DNA of 51,888 bases from Virgisporangium aurantiacum (lineage in GTDB: Bacteria; Actinomycetota; Actinomycetes; Mycobacteriales; Micromonosporaceae), in assembly GCF_016863635.1 (NCBI RefSeq), contig NZ_BOPG01000115.1:1-51888 (forward strand), written 5' to 3'. This document shows, piece by piece, positions 32,253-40,505 of this stretch. The notes beneath the pieces were generated by a model, which saw only the letters and a program-made list of their open reading frames with translations, had not been told where the DNA came from and did not search any database. The translations under genes and the position numbers were made by a program. Position 1 is the stretch's first letter; each line of letters starts with the position of its first letter.

Positions 32253-33142
32253 CCCGCGACGCTGCCGTTGAGGGCCGGCGCCTCGATCACCTGCACGGCT
32301 AAAGTCGCCGTCGTCGTCAGCGGCGCAACGGCGCCCGTGACACCGCCACCGGCCCAGGTCACCGTCCAGGTCACCGTGGCCCGCAGCGCGAACACCCCGG
32401 CCTGCTGGTAGGTGTGGCCACACGGCGAGGTTGCGGTCGCGTCCATTCCGGCTCGCCACGGCGTGCCGGGACCGTCGCAGGTGACCGTGGTTCGATCGCC
32501 CGTGTCGAACACCAGCTTGGTGGCGCGAGCCGTAGCGGTCACGGCAAGCCCTGGCACCGATGCCGTCGCCGAACGGACTCCCCACGACGCGGACTCGACC
32601 CAGAACCAGGACGGCACCGAGACGATCTGAGAGGCAGGTGGTGCCGGATTGATCCTGATCACGGGTGTCGGCAGGTTCAGCCGCGAGATCGCCTGTCGTG
32701 CAAGCACTTCGGGACTGATCGGCACAGCTCCGTTCGGCAGCCACACCAGCGTGCCATCGAGCGGCATGCCCAGCGGTCCGAAGTTCCTGGCCTCGTGACA
32801 GCTGCGGACGTACCAGCCGCCCGGTCCACCACTACCCGCCGGCGGCGGACCGTTGTCGACGTGCTGGTAGTAGCAGCCGTCCGATCCGACGGAGCCGCGT
32901 CCCTCGATGTAGCAGGGCACGACCGCTCCGGTCGCGTCGTGGCAGTCCTGCGAACCACCGGCCGCGGTGCCGACGTTCCTGTCCTGGCCCGGTGTCCGCG
33001 CCCGCACCGTGCATCCGGGCGTCGGGCTCTGGTCGCAGTACACCGGGACCGGCGTGTACGGATCCGCCCGCACCATCTCGGCCGGGGACACCAGCACGGC
33101 AGCCGCCGTGGCGGCCGCGAACGCAATCAGCCGAGTCAGCAT
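32249..33142 (-). CDS. Secreted protein of the Tad operon
   Basis: A 297-residue protein with a signal peptide (MLTRLIAFAAATAAAVLVSPAEMVRA). It is Cys-rich in the first 110 residues (VYCDQSPTPGCTV, QDCHDATGAVVPCY, DGCYYQHVD, VRSCHEAR), suggesting disulfides. The second half (TVTCDGPGTPW ... CGHTYQQAG ... RATVTWTVTW) resembles the PKD/Ig-like strands seen in exported proteins of actinobacterial Tad loci. The role is probably surface or wall passage of the pilus. ATG 33142 overlaps the lipoprotein gene by 7 nt. Confidence 0.6.
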   Translation of the reverse strand: MLTRLIAFAAATAAAVLVSPAEMVRADPYTPVPVYCDQSPTPGCTVRARTPGQDRNVGTAAGGSQDCHDATGAVVPCYIEGRGSVGSDGCYYQHVDNGPPPAGSGGPGGWYVRSCHEARNFGPLGMPLDGTLVWLPNGAVPISPEVLARQAISRLNLPTPVIRINPAPPASQIVSVPSWFWVESASWGVRSATASVPGLAVTATARATKLVFDTGDRTTVTCDGPGTPWRAGMDATATSPCGHTYQQAGVFALRATVTWTVTWAGGGVTGAVAPLTTTATLAVQVIEAPALNGSVAG

Positions 33143-33687
33143 GTGCCCACCGCCATGGGGACGAAACTGATCACCTTCCAGACGTCGCCCGTCCTCTTCG
33201 CCGTCGCGATGACTACCCGCCTGCCTCCCGGAGCGTCGACGAACGGTGAGCCCTCCGGGGATGCCTTGACCCGCGTGGCGCCGGAGGTATCAAGGCAATC
33301 CCGGATCTTCGCCGTTTCCGGTGCGCTCGGCGGGCTCAGCTCGGTGACCTGAGGGTTCAGCACGACCTCACCCTTGATGATCAGTCCCTGCTTCTTGTTC
33401 GCCTCCAGCCCAGCCGTCAGGACGCTCAGCGCATCTCCTTCGGCGTAGCGGGACAACTCGCCGTACTGCGGGTCGGTGGTTCGTCCAGCGGTGATGTAGG
33501 CCTGCTGCATCCCCCGGTACGCCGCAAGTGCGCTCTGCTCGACCGTATTGTTCGTATTGGCGGATGAGGAACGCAGCGACGGCAATTCCGGCTGGGACGG
33601 CGGCGAATCTTGTCCGGACCCGCACGCCCCGCCGGACACAAGCGCGACGGTGATGATCGACAGTATTGCCGCCCTGCGCAGCACCAC
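33136..33687 (-). CDS. Putative lipoprotein, first gene of the Tad operon
   Basis: A 183-residue protein. The signal segment LSIITVALVSGGAC is followed by GSGQDSPPSQPE, an imperfect lipobox (Gly at -3). The mature part contains a NTF2-like pattern (SALAAYRGMQQAYITAGRT ... LSRYAEGDALSVLTAGLE). GTG 33687 or 33684 is the start, with GGGGAGG just upstream; 33684 has the better spacing. Being promoter-proximal, it marks the operon start; a 26-bp palindrome lies 72 nt upstream. Confidence 0.6.
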   Translation of the reverse strand: MVLRRAAILSIITVALVSGGACGSGQDSPPSQPELPSLRSSSANTNNTVEQSALAAYRGMQQAYITAGRTTDPQYGELSRYAEGDALSVLTAGLEANKKQGLIIKGEVVLNPQVTELSPPSAPETAKIRDCLDTSGATRVKASPEGSPFVDAPGGRRVVIATAKRTGDVWKVISFVPMAVGTC

Positions 33688-33758
33688 GCACCTCCCCAGG
33701 GAATGGCCAAATCCGATTAAAGACCTCCACCCCGTACCTAGCGCAACCTGCGCATCTC

Positions 33759-33784
33759 AGGTGCGCATCCACACATGCGCACCT
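33759..33784. promoter_or_regulatory. 26-bp palindrome between divergent genes, candidate operator
   Basis: AGGTGCGCAT (33759-33768) and ATGCGCACCT (33775-33784) are a perfect inverted repeat around CCACAC. Related half-sites flank it: CCTGCGCAT at 33748-33754 and GGTGCGTACC at 33788-33797. Evenly clustered half-sites suggest a dimeric regulator binding site. It controls either the Tad operon (minus) or the plus-strand genes behind it. Confidence 0.55.
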
Positions 33785-33845
33785 CTTGGTGCGTACCTCG
33801 AGGCGAGCGCCGGCCTGTTCGGCACGCGCATATGACCGCACGAGA

Positions 33846-34082
33846 ATGTCGAACAGGCGCCAGACCGCTCTGCCACGCTTGACACTGCCCGCTGATCTCC
33901 GCTTCAGTGGGCATTTCCGGCGCATCGAACTCCCAACATCAAGTAAGGGCCGATCGAGCACGGGGGTGAACTTCAACGTGGCGCTGATCCTGGCGGGCGA
34001 ACAGAACCGATCCGAATCAATTCCGAGGGCCAGTCGTATCAGCCCAGGTCGCGCCAACGGCGCCGCGAGGGCTGGCGGGTGA
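33846..34082 (+). CDS. Possible small ORF before the HTH-methyltransferase gene
   Basis: ATG 33846 opens a 78-codon frame whose TGA (34080-34082) overlaps the GTG of the next gene at 34079. Coupling is the main argument; ribosome site and codon bias are weak. No motif is recognised (MSNRRQTALPRLTLPADLRF...). It may be non-coding leader. Confidence 0.25.
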   Translation: MSNRRQTALPRLTLPADLRFSGHFRRIELPTSSKGRSSTGVNFNVALILAGEQNRSESIPRASRISPGRANGAARAGG

Positions 34083-35197
34083 GCGGCCTGGACTCGGACG
34101 GACTTCGCGAGAAGCTACCCGTGCTCAGGCGTCGGTGGGATCCTGTGGTTCTGACGGTCCTCTGTAAGGACGGTCCTCAACGGCGCCGCAATCTCAGCCA
34201 GACGGTCGTCGACGAGGGTGAGCGCATCGCCGATGGTGTGCTCTCGGAGGTCCTCAACCGACTTCAACAGGAAGGGTTCGTCGCCAAGGAGACGAGGAGT
34301 CCCAACGTCGTGCTCTACGAGGCGACGGAGGCAGCGCGCGACTGGGTGGAGTGGCTCCGACGCGTCACCGACCTCAGCGCAAGGGCGGGAAAGGGGGCGA
34401 TCGCCGTGACCGACGATTCGTCAACCCACAGCGCAGTCGACACGACCAAGCCGAGTAGTGCCCGGGTGTGGAACTATCTTCTCGGCGGCAAGGACAACTT
34501 CGAGATCGACCGTAAGGTAGGCGACGAGGTCCGCGACGCAAACCCCCAGATCGCGACTCTCGCGCTCGAACAGCGGAAGTTCCTTGTCCGTGCGGTCACC
34601 TACCTGGCCGCCGAGGCCGGCATCGAGCAGTTCCTGGACGTCGGCACCGGCCTGCCCACCGCCAACAACACGCACGAAGTTGCCCAGCGAATCGCGCCGA
34701 AGTCCCGCATCGTCTACGTCGACAACGACCCGCTGGTGCTGGTGAACGCCCGCGCGCTGCTCGTCAGCAGCCCGGAGGGTGCCACCGACTACATCGAGTC
34801 CGACGTCGAAGATCCCGACAAGATCCTGCGACAGGCCGCCCGCACGCTGGACTTCAGCAAACCGATCGGGCTGACGATGCTGGGCATACTCGGCAACGTC
34901 GCCGACTACGACGAAGCGCGCTCGATCCTCAAACGGCTGGTCGACGTGCTGTCGGCCGGCAGCTATGTCGTCGTGTGCGATGGCACGAGCACCAGCCAGG
35001 AGAACGTCGATGCGGTTCGGATCGCGAGCGAGCAGGGCCATCCGTACAACCTCCGCACCCTCGATCAGATCACCGGCTTCTTCTTCGGACTCGACCTGCT
35101 GGAGCCCGGCGTGGTCCCGCTGACGCATTGGCGGCCGGAGGTAGATCCGCTCCCACCGGCGGTGGACTGCTACTGCGGGGTCGCGCTCAAGCGTTGA
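34079..35197 (+). CDS. HxlR-type winged helix fused to Methyltransf_19 (DUF574) enzyme
   Basis: A 372-residue protein. Residues 1-95 look like HxlR: LRRRWDPVVLTVLCKDGPQRRRNL ... LSEVLNRLQQEGFVAKE. From about 110 the actinobacterial S-adenosylmethionine methyltransferase family DUF574 begins (TTKPSSARVWNYLLGGKDNFEIDR, then FLDVGTGLPTANNTHEVA for SAM binding, then IVYVDNDPLVLVNARALL). A GTG at 34406 with AAAGGGGG upstream could start the methyltransferase alone, so both forms may be made. The substrate is unknown. A regulator fused to an enzyme suggests metabolite-responsive control. Confidence 0.75.
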   Translation: MSGLDSDGLREKLPVLRRRWDPVVLTVLCKDGPQRRRNLSQTVVDEGERIADGVLSEVLNRLQQEGFVAKETRSPNVVLYEATEAARDWVEWLRRVTDLSARAGKGAIAVTDDSSTHSAVDTTKPSSARVWNYLLGGKDNFEIDRKVGDEVRDANPQIATLALEQRKFLVRAVTYLAAEAGIEQFLDVGTGLPTANNTHEVAQRIAPKSRIVYVDNDPLVLVNARALLVSSPEGATDYIESDVEDPDKILRQAARTLDFSKPIGLTMLGILGNVADYDEARSILKRLVDVLSAGSYVVVCDGTSTSQENVDAVRIASEQGHPYNLRTLDQITGFFFGLDLLEPGVVPLTHWRPEVDPLPPAVDCYCGVALKR

Positions 35198-35248
35198 TAC
35201 GCCGGCGGTTGCCTGTGATGGTCGGAGTCGAGCTCCTTGGCCGCCTCC

Positions 35249-35295
35249 GGAGCCCGGCAAGGAACTCGAACGCCGGGCTCCGTTGCGCGAGTTCC
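35249..35295. terminator. Two interleaved hairpins between convergent genes
   Basis: Stem 1: GGAGCCCGGC (35249-35258) with GCCGGGCTCC (35272-35281), perfect 10 bp. Stem 2: GGAACTCG (35261-35268) with CGAGTTCC (35288-35295), perfect 8 bp. They share the stretch 35261-35281 and cannot form together. They lie after the methyltransferase stop (35197) and end at the stop of the minus-strand gene (35296), so a bidirectional terminator is likely. Confidence 0.6.
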
Positions 35296-35541
35296 TCAGC
35301 CCGTCTCCTGGTCGGACATGCCGAACTCGAGAAAGATGATCTCGGCGTCTTCGGGCTGGGTGAAGGACTCGTCGACCGCTTCAATGGGGAAGTCGCCGTC
35401 GTCGAATCCCACGATGGTTCCGTGCCCTGGGCGGTGGCTGACGTCCTGAAGCTGCCTCGTGGGAAACACGTACAGGCGGCAGTCACCTCTGCCCTGTTGT
35501 TCCAGGCGTTCTAACTCCTCGCGGAGCATCGTGACCTTCAT
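35296..35541 (-). CDS. Small acidic hypothetical protein, 81 aa
   Basis: Not recognised. ATG 35541 has GAAAGAGAG upstream and is preferred over ATG 35571. It begins MKVTMLREELERLEQQG (helical), then CRLYVFPTRQLQDVSHRPGHG and an acidic C-terminus (DDGDFPIEAVDESFTQPEDAE). The same-strand upstream gene is the THI5-like lipoprotein (ends 35590), so it may be the last gene of that operon. Confidence 0.55.
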   Translation of the reverse strand: MKVTMLREELERLEQQGRGDCRLYVFPTRQLQDVSHRPGHGTIVGFDDGDFPIEAVDESFTQPEDAEIIFLEFGMSDQETG

Positions 35542-35589
35542 CGTGGCTCTCTTTCGTAGGTGTGGCTTCATCGTGGGCCGCGGCTCTGC

Positions 35590-36594
35590 CTACGTCTGCG
35601 GGGCCAGGTCGAATGCGGCGACGCGGTCGGGGGTGAGGCCGGGTTTGATCAGGCCGATGCCTTGGATGAGGGCGATGCAACGGTTTGTTCGGGCTTCGTC
35701 GAGGTGGCCTACGTGGGGAGCGTTGCCCCGTACATAGGTGACAGTTTCTCTGACTTCGGCAGCGGCGACCTCGGCCCTGTACGTCGGGTTGTGTCGGGCC
35801 ATGATTCGGCCGGCCTCGTCGGGATTGTCGATCGTCCACCGCAGCCCACGCAGGGTGGCGTCGCGGAAGCGGCGCACCAGGCCCGGGTTGTTCCGGATGA
35901 GGTCGGTCGAGGCGCCCAGCGCGTTGCCGTAGAGATCCCGTACGACGTCGGAGTAGGGCAGCATGGTAACCCTCTGCTTCGCCGCTGCCTCGACCGCCGG
36001 CCGGCCGACGACGATTTCGGTGGCGGCGTCGAGCTGCCCGGCGACCAGCGCCGCCCGGATCGACGGCGGCGGCAGCGCCACCCACCGCACGGTCGACTCG
36101 TCGAGGCCGGCCAATTGGGCATAGGCGGGGAAGATGGTCTTGTTGACCCCACCTTCGGAGTAGCCGATACGCTTGCCGGCCAGATCGGCGGGGGCGTGGA
36201 TGTTCGCCGCGGGCAGGGCGACGATGCAGGACACGGTCGACTGGTAGATCGCGGCGAACACCCGGAAGTCGGTGAACGTCCCGGTGTTGATCTCCAGCAG
36301 GCCACCGGTGAGGTCGATGACCGCGAACTGGGCGTTGCCCTCCTTCAGGCGTTGCAGGTTGCCGCGGGTACCGACCCCGGGCACCACCTTCACGGTGAGG
36401 CCGGCGTCGCGGTACCAGCCGTGCTCGATCGCGGCGAACACGAACGAGTCCTGCCCGGTGATGTTGAACCCGGTCACATAGGTGACGTCGTCGACCGCGC
36501 CGCTGTTCGCCTTCTCCTTCTCCTCGCCACAACCGACCAGGCCCGCGATTGCCAGCGAGCCGCCGGTCAGCATCGCGCGCCGGGTAAGCACCAC
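35590..36594 (-). CDS. THI5/NMT1-like substrate-binding lipoprotein
   Basis: A 334-residue ABC-type binding protein of the NitT/TauT-THI5 group. The leader has RR (LTRRAMLTGG) and ends IAGLVGC, a lipobox. The core fits: TGQDSFVFAAIEHGWYRDAGLTVKVVPG, GNAQFAVIDLTGGLLEI, HAPADLAGKRIGYSEGG and VAGQLDAATEIVVGRPAVE. Ligands of the family include pyrimidine precursors of thiamine, sulfonates and nitrate; here it is unknown. No permease or ATPase gene is next to it. GTG 36594 begins five nt after the methyltransferase stop, so the two are one operon. Confidence 0.8.
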   Translation of the reverse strand: MVLTRRAMLTGGSLAIAGLVGCGEEKEKANSGAVDDVTYVTGFNITGQDSFVFAAIEHGWYRDAGLTVKVVPGVGTRGNLQRLKEGNAQFAVIDLTGGLLEINTGTFTDFRVFAAIYQSTVSCIVALPAANIHAPADLAGKRIGYSEGGVNKTIFPAYAQLAGLDESTVRWVALPPPSIRAALVAGQLDAATEIVVGRPAVEAAAKQRVTMLPYSDVVRDLYGNALGASTDLIRNNPGLVRRFRDATLRGLRWTIDNPDEAGRIMARHNPTYRAEVAAAEVRETVTYVRGNAPHVGHLDEARTNRCIALIQGIGLIKPGLTPDRVAAFDLAPQT

Positions 36595-36599
36595 CGGGG

Positions 36600-37424
36600 T
36601 CAGCCCGCGCTTTTGTGGCCGACGATCGACCAGGTGAGGTTTCCCAGCAGCACCACCCGCGGGTCGGTCAGCTGGGCGCGGAGGACGTCCAGGTCTTCCT
36701 GGTCGAGGCTGTGTTCGAGGAGCCGTTCGCGGACCTGTCCGGACACCTCAATCGGCAGTTGGCAGCCGGCCGTGCCCCCGGACCAGGACCGGGCCCGGAC
36801 GGTGGTGCGTACGTCGCCGAGCCCCGCAGCGGTCATCACTTCGTGGACGCGGGTCGACCAGGTCGGATCGTTGCCCGCGGCGGCGAACATGGCCATCAAC
36901 GCCTGCTGATACCGCTGGTACAGCTCCGCCGTCTCCGGCCACGGCGACGACAACACCTGGCCCGGACCCGCACCGCCCCATTCCTCGATGACCAGCACCC
37001 CGCCGGGCGCCAGCACCTCTGCCACCACGGGTAGCAGGGTGTCGCGGTCGCCGAGGTGCGCGAACAGCAGGCGGGCGTGCACCACGTCGAAGGGACCGGT
37101 GGGCAGCGGGTGGTTCCGCAGGTCGTGTTGGAGTACCTCCACCCGCGGATGGCTCATTACATCGGCCCGCACCAGTTCGGGCTTGATGTCGGTGGCCACC
37201 ACGCGCCCGTTCCGCCCGACGATGTCACCGAGCCACCGGGCGATGCTTCCGTTGCCGGCGCCCAACTCCAGGCATCGCGCGTGCAACGGAACCAGTGGAG
37301 CCAGCAACTCCATCGTCGACTGATCGAGAATCGCCGACAGACAGTCGAGCATGCCCGCCGCACCCTCGCGGGCGTTGTCGAGCGCATACCGGTCTGGGGC
37401 AGTTTGGCCTGGGGCCGTCGTCAT
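36600..37424 (-). CDS. Class I SAM-dependent methyltransferase
   Basis: A 274-residue enzyme. ATG 37424 has GGAG upstream with six nt spacing; the frame upstream to 37556 is not needed. SAM-binding motif I is CLELGAGNGSIARWLGDIVG (about residues 47-66), followed by VVATDIKPELV and FDVVHARLLFAHLGDRDTLL, then LAPGGVLVIEEWGG. The substrate is unknown. It is the first gene of an operon with the THI5-like lipoprotein. Confidence 0.75.
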   Translation of the reverse strand: MTTAPGQTAPDRYALDNAREGAAGMLDCLSAILDQSTMELLAPLVPLHARCLELGAGNGSIARWLGDIVGRNGRVVATDIKPELVRADVMSHPRVEVLQHDLRNHPLPTGPFDVVHARLLFAHLGDRDTLLPVVAEVLAPGGVLVIEEWGGAGPGQVLSSPWPETAELYQRYQQALMAMFAAAGNDPTWSTRVHEVMTAAGLGDVRTTVRARSWSGGTAGCQLPIEVSGQVRERLLEHSLDQEDLDVLRAQLTDPRVVLLGNLTWSIVGHKSAG

Positions 37425-37890
37425 CAGTACTCCGTCTCGGTCAAGGGGTTGGTGGGGTCCGGCAGGCGCGGTTGGACGCCGGAAGAACTCGATGGGCAGG
37501 GCGCATCGACCGACCGGTGGCCGGTTCGGTGTGGGCAGCGGCCGCGACTCGCACATGCGACCGCCACACCCATGTGGATGGAGAGCGGCGGCGCCGACGG
37601 TCAGGCGATTCGGGGGCTGTGCGGCGCCGCCGCCCGGGACGGGCGCGGCGGCCGTCTGTGGCCCATCGCGCGGGCCGCCACCACACCCAGATAGTGCCGG
37701 CGGCCGTCAGCAGACGGTGACGATCGCCGTTCCTACTCCGAGGGCCCCCGCGCCATCGGACGCCACGACCGTATGGCGCGACAACGAAGCCAGGAAAGAA
37801 GTTGACCGTTAACGAAACGTTTGCTGACACGTTTCCGTCTACCGGCAGACGTGCACGGACAAGGATCAGACGGGCGCGGGTGCCATTGAG
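37425..37890. other. Intergenic region between divergent genes with a palindrome
   Basis: No convincing gene. It holds the promoters for the minus-strand methyltransferase operon and the plus-strand HAD gene. A 22-bp inverted repeat GAAACGT-TTGCTGAC-ACGTTTC is at 37814-37835, adjacent to the palindrome CGTTAACG (37807-37814), a candidate regulator site. The Pro/Arg-rich open frames here are composition effects. Confidence 0.4.
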
Positions 37891-38613
37891 GTGTGCAACA
37901 ATCTCAAGGTGAGCTACCGCGGTTTAATCGTTTGGGACGTGGATGGCACCCTTATTCCCGCCGACCTCCGATGGCTTCGCAGAGCGATCGCGCGCACCTA
38001 TCAGCTACCGGAGAGCGCCGTGGTGTTTCCTCCCCAGCGTGTTCACGGCTACACCGACGAGTCCATCGTCATCGACACTGCAGTTGCGTCCGGAGTCCGC
38101 CTTCAGCAGGCGGAAGCGGAAGTGAGCCGATTTGGCGACGTATTGCTCGAGGTGATGGATGAGGGTCGAGAAGAGCTTGCTCGGGAACAGGCGGCTTATC
38201 CTGGCGTCAGAGACACAATCGAGGCGCTTGACCGCGAGGGGTTCATTCAGACGGTCCTGACCGGGAACCTCGCGCAAGCCGCGACTGTCAAGCTCGACGC
38301 GGCAGGGCTCAACCAGTACATCGATCTTAGCATCGGTGGATTCGGGTCAGATGCTCGCGACCGGTTTGAGTTGACCAACGTGATCTCGCGCCGCTTCGCG
38401 GAACGACATGGCGAACAGCTTGATCCGGGCCGTGTCGTAGTAATCGGCGATGCACCGAATGATGTCGCATGCGCGAGGCAGGCCGGGTTTCACGCGATCG
38501 TGGTTACGCATCGGGCCAGCCGCGAAGAGCTGGCACAATCAGAACCGGACGTCATTCTCAGTGCCCTGGAGCCCGATGTGGTCGTCGCGGCTGCGTCGCG
38601 ACTAATCGATTGA
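37891..38613 (+). CDS. HAD-family hydrolase (phosphatase-like)
   Basis: A 240-residue protein with the four HAD motifs: DVDGTLI (nucleophile Asp, about 15-21), VLTGNL (motif II, about 128), the Arg/Lys-bearing stretch between, and VVIGDAPNDVACA (motif IV, about 190). A cap segment lies between motifs I and II. It is likely a small-molecule phosphatase; substrate unknown. GTG 37891 is tentative; GTG 37909 is an alternative. Its end overlaps the convergent Xre regulator gene by 12 nt, an arrangement often seen for this type of pair. Confidence 0.75.
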   Translation: MCNNLKVSYRGLIVWDVDGTLIPADLRWLRRAIARTYQLPESAVVFPPQRVHGYTDESIVIDTAVASGVRLQQAEAEVSRFGDVLLEVMDEGREELAREQAAYPGVRDTIEALDREGFIQTVLTGNLAQAATVKLDAAGLNQYIDLSIGGFGSDARDRFELTNVISRRFAERHGEQLDPGRVVVIGDAPNDVACARQAGFHAIVVTHRASREELAQSEPDVILSALEPDVVVAAASRLID

Positions 38614-40233
38614 TTGCTCACCTCGGTCGCGGCCTACGGTGGCGGACTCAATCTGGGCGTCAAGGTCGCGGACGCAATCTTCCTGGTTCCATCGCCGAAG
38701 TCGTTGTCTAGCGCATAGTGCTCGCTGGATACCTCGGCGGCTCCCCCTTTCGAGAAGCTGCGCGTACGTTGCACCAATGACCCTGCACCCTTGGTCAAGG
38801 TGGCCGCTCTCGGCGTACGCGCTACCAAGATCGACTTGCGCTGCCAGGCGCACGTTGACGTTTTCGGGGTCGGACTCGGCTTCACGTACGGCCTGGGTCA
38901 GCGTCTCTGCTGCCTCCCCCGCGTTGCCCAGGAAGAGTGCACATGTACCTTCGTATACCTGTAAACGAGATGGGTTCCAGTCGCTGAACAATCCGTGGCG
39001 ATCACTTTCCCCGATTCGTTCGGCTGCGTCTCGTGCACGAACAAGTGCTCGTTCGCATTCTCCCCGCAGCCCCAGGACCGCGTACGTTTGTGCTTGCTCA
39101 GCAGCGATCCTGGCTCTGGCCGCTGGGGTGAGGTGCTGTTCCATGCATGCCGCCTCATCAAGCATTCGCAGTCCCAACAGCACGTTTCCGTCGGTTCCTA
39201 TCAAGGTGGCGGCCTCTGAATGCAGATTGCTCTCAAAGATTCGCGCGGTAGCGCCCAACATCGGTGCGTTCATGCGATCGGCCAGTTGCCGCGCGTAGGC
39301 GCAACTTGCGACGGCCATTGAGCGGTTTCCTTTGGCGCTCCACAGGCGGCTCGCGACGATTGAGGTCTCGCCCAGAAGGAGGGCTATTTCGAAACGAAGA
39401 GGGTCGGAATTCGCCTTACTGAGAAGTCGCGCAAGGCAGGCGCGATGGGCTTCGACCAGGCTGAGTAGAACCTCTGGCGCGATGGCCTGCCGCTGGCTGG
39501 CGAGGAGTCGCGTGACGGTAAGGAAACTACTCCACTCAACAGGACGTTCGTTCAGCACCTCGCCCGCAGGGCTTGCAATCTCCACACCGATGTCGCCGTC
39601 TTCGCGTGCCGCCGGAGGCAACGTCAGCGACTGGCCGGCGATCAAAGCCGGCAGCGCTGAAGGCAAGCCGGTGAGGGATGAGCGACGCGTGACCAGGTAT
39701 GCCACGACGCCATGCTCCGTCTCAACGGGAATGCCGACAAAGTCCTCTGACGCACTTTCGATTACCGTGTCTAGTCTTGCCAGCCGCTTCTCTTTCAAAG
39801 ATGAATGGCTGAGGCGAGCGAGTTCAACCAACCTGCCGTCGGCATCGAGCGCGCGGTCAATTGCGGCCGCTACCGATTCTGAGGCTTGCTTGGCGCCAGT
39901 TTCCAACTGCCAAAGAAAGCCATGGGAATAGTGGACAACGCGGGCAAGTTGTCGATACGAAAGTCCTTTTCGACGTCGTAGGTCTTTCATGACTTCTTCG
40001 AACGTCGGCCCATTTGTGCCGCGATGAGCAATTTGATTTGCTCCACTGGTGGGGACCAAGCTCACCAGAAGGTCGTCGTCCAGTTCGGGTTCGACGCCTT
40101 CTGCCCCCGATCCAGACAACGGCTCCGCGGAATTTGTCTCGATCCGCTGAGCCCGCTGCTGCGAGGCGCCCGCACAATCGTCGACCATCGAGACCTCGCC
40201 TTGGCAGTGGTCGGAGGCGTCGTGGTGCGTCAT
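38602..40233 (-). CDS. Xre-type regulator with TPR-like helical domain
   Basis: A 543-residue protein. ATG 40233 has GGAGG six nt upstream, so the longer frame to 40404 is rejected. A linker (1-70) precedes the helix-turn-helix FEEVMKDLRRRKGLSYRQLA ... SHGFLWQLETGAKQAS (about 75-130). The rest is repeated helix pairs of the TPR kind, for example ASQRQAIAPEVLLSLVEAHRACLARLL and AQTYAVLGLRGECERALVRARDAA. Such regulators are common in actinomycetes and often accompany a HAD hydrolase gene; signal and targets are unknown. Confidence 0.8.
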   Translation of the reverse strand: MTHHDASDHCQGEVSMVDDCAGASQQRAQRIETNSAEPLSGSGAEGVEPELDDDLLVSLVPTSGANQIAHRGTNGPTFEEVMKDLRRRKGLSYRQLARVVHYSHGFLWQLETGAKQASESVAAAIDRALDADGRLVELARLSHSSLKEKRLARLDTVIESASEDFVGIPVETEHGVVAYLVTRRSSLTGLPSALPALIAGQSLTLPPAAREDGDIGVEIASPAGEVLNERPVEWSSFLTVTRLLASQRQAIAPEVLLSLVEAHRACLARLLSKANSDPLRFEIALLLGETSIVASRLWSAKGNRSMAVASCAYARQLADRMNAPMLGATARIFESNLHSEAATLIGTDGNVLLGLRMLDEAACMEQHLTPAARARIAAEQAQTYAVLGLRGECERALVRARDAAERIGESDRHGLFSDWNPSRLQVYEGTCALFLGNAGEAAETLTQAVREAESDPENVNVRLAAQVDLGSAYAESGHLDQGCRVIGATYAQLLERGSRRGIQRALCARQRLRRWNQEDCVRDLDAQIESATVGRDRGEQSID

Positions 40234-40505
40234 CGCTGCCCTCCGCCGCGTCGACCGTTGTCCACCGATGGACGGCTTGTAGCTCTGCGGGGTCGGCCGT
40301 CCACCAACCCTAACGTCGCACATGTCCACACGATTGGTCGAGGCTGTCAGCAAACACTGGTATGCAGCCGAACACGTACCCCACGACTCAGTCTCTGGCC
40401 GCACAGCCGGTCACCGCGGCGTGGAGTGGCTCCAGGGGACTGCCCAGCTCGAAGTAGCGTTGCCCTCCCGCTGAACCCGGTTCGGTCACAGCGAGGAGGC
40501 GTTGC

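Noticed and set aside
35560..36909. 449-codon plus-strand frame opposite the THI5-like lipoprotein
   Set aside because: No ribosome site and no family; the minus strand has a lipobox and full binding-protein pattern.
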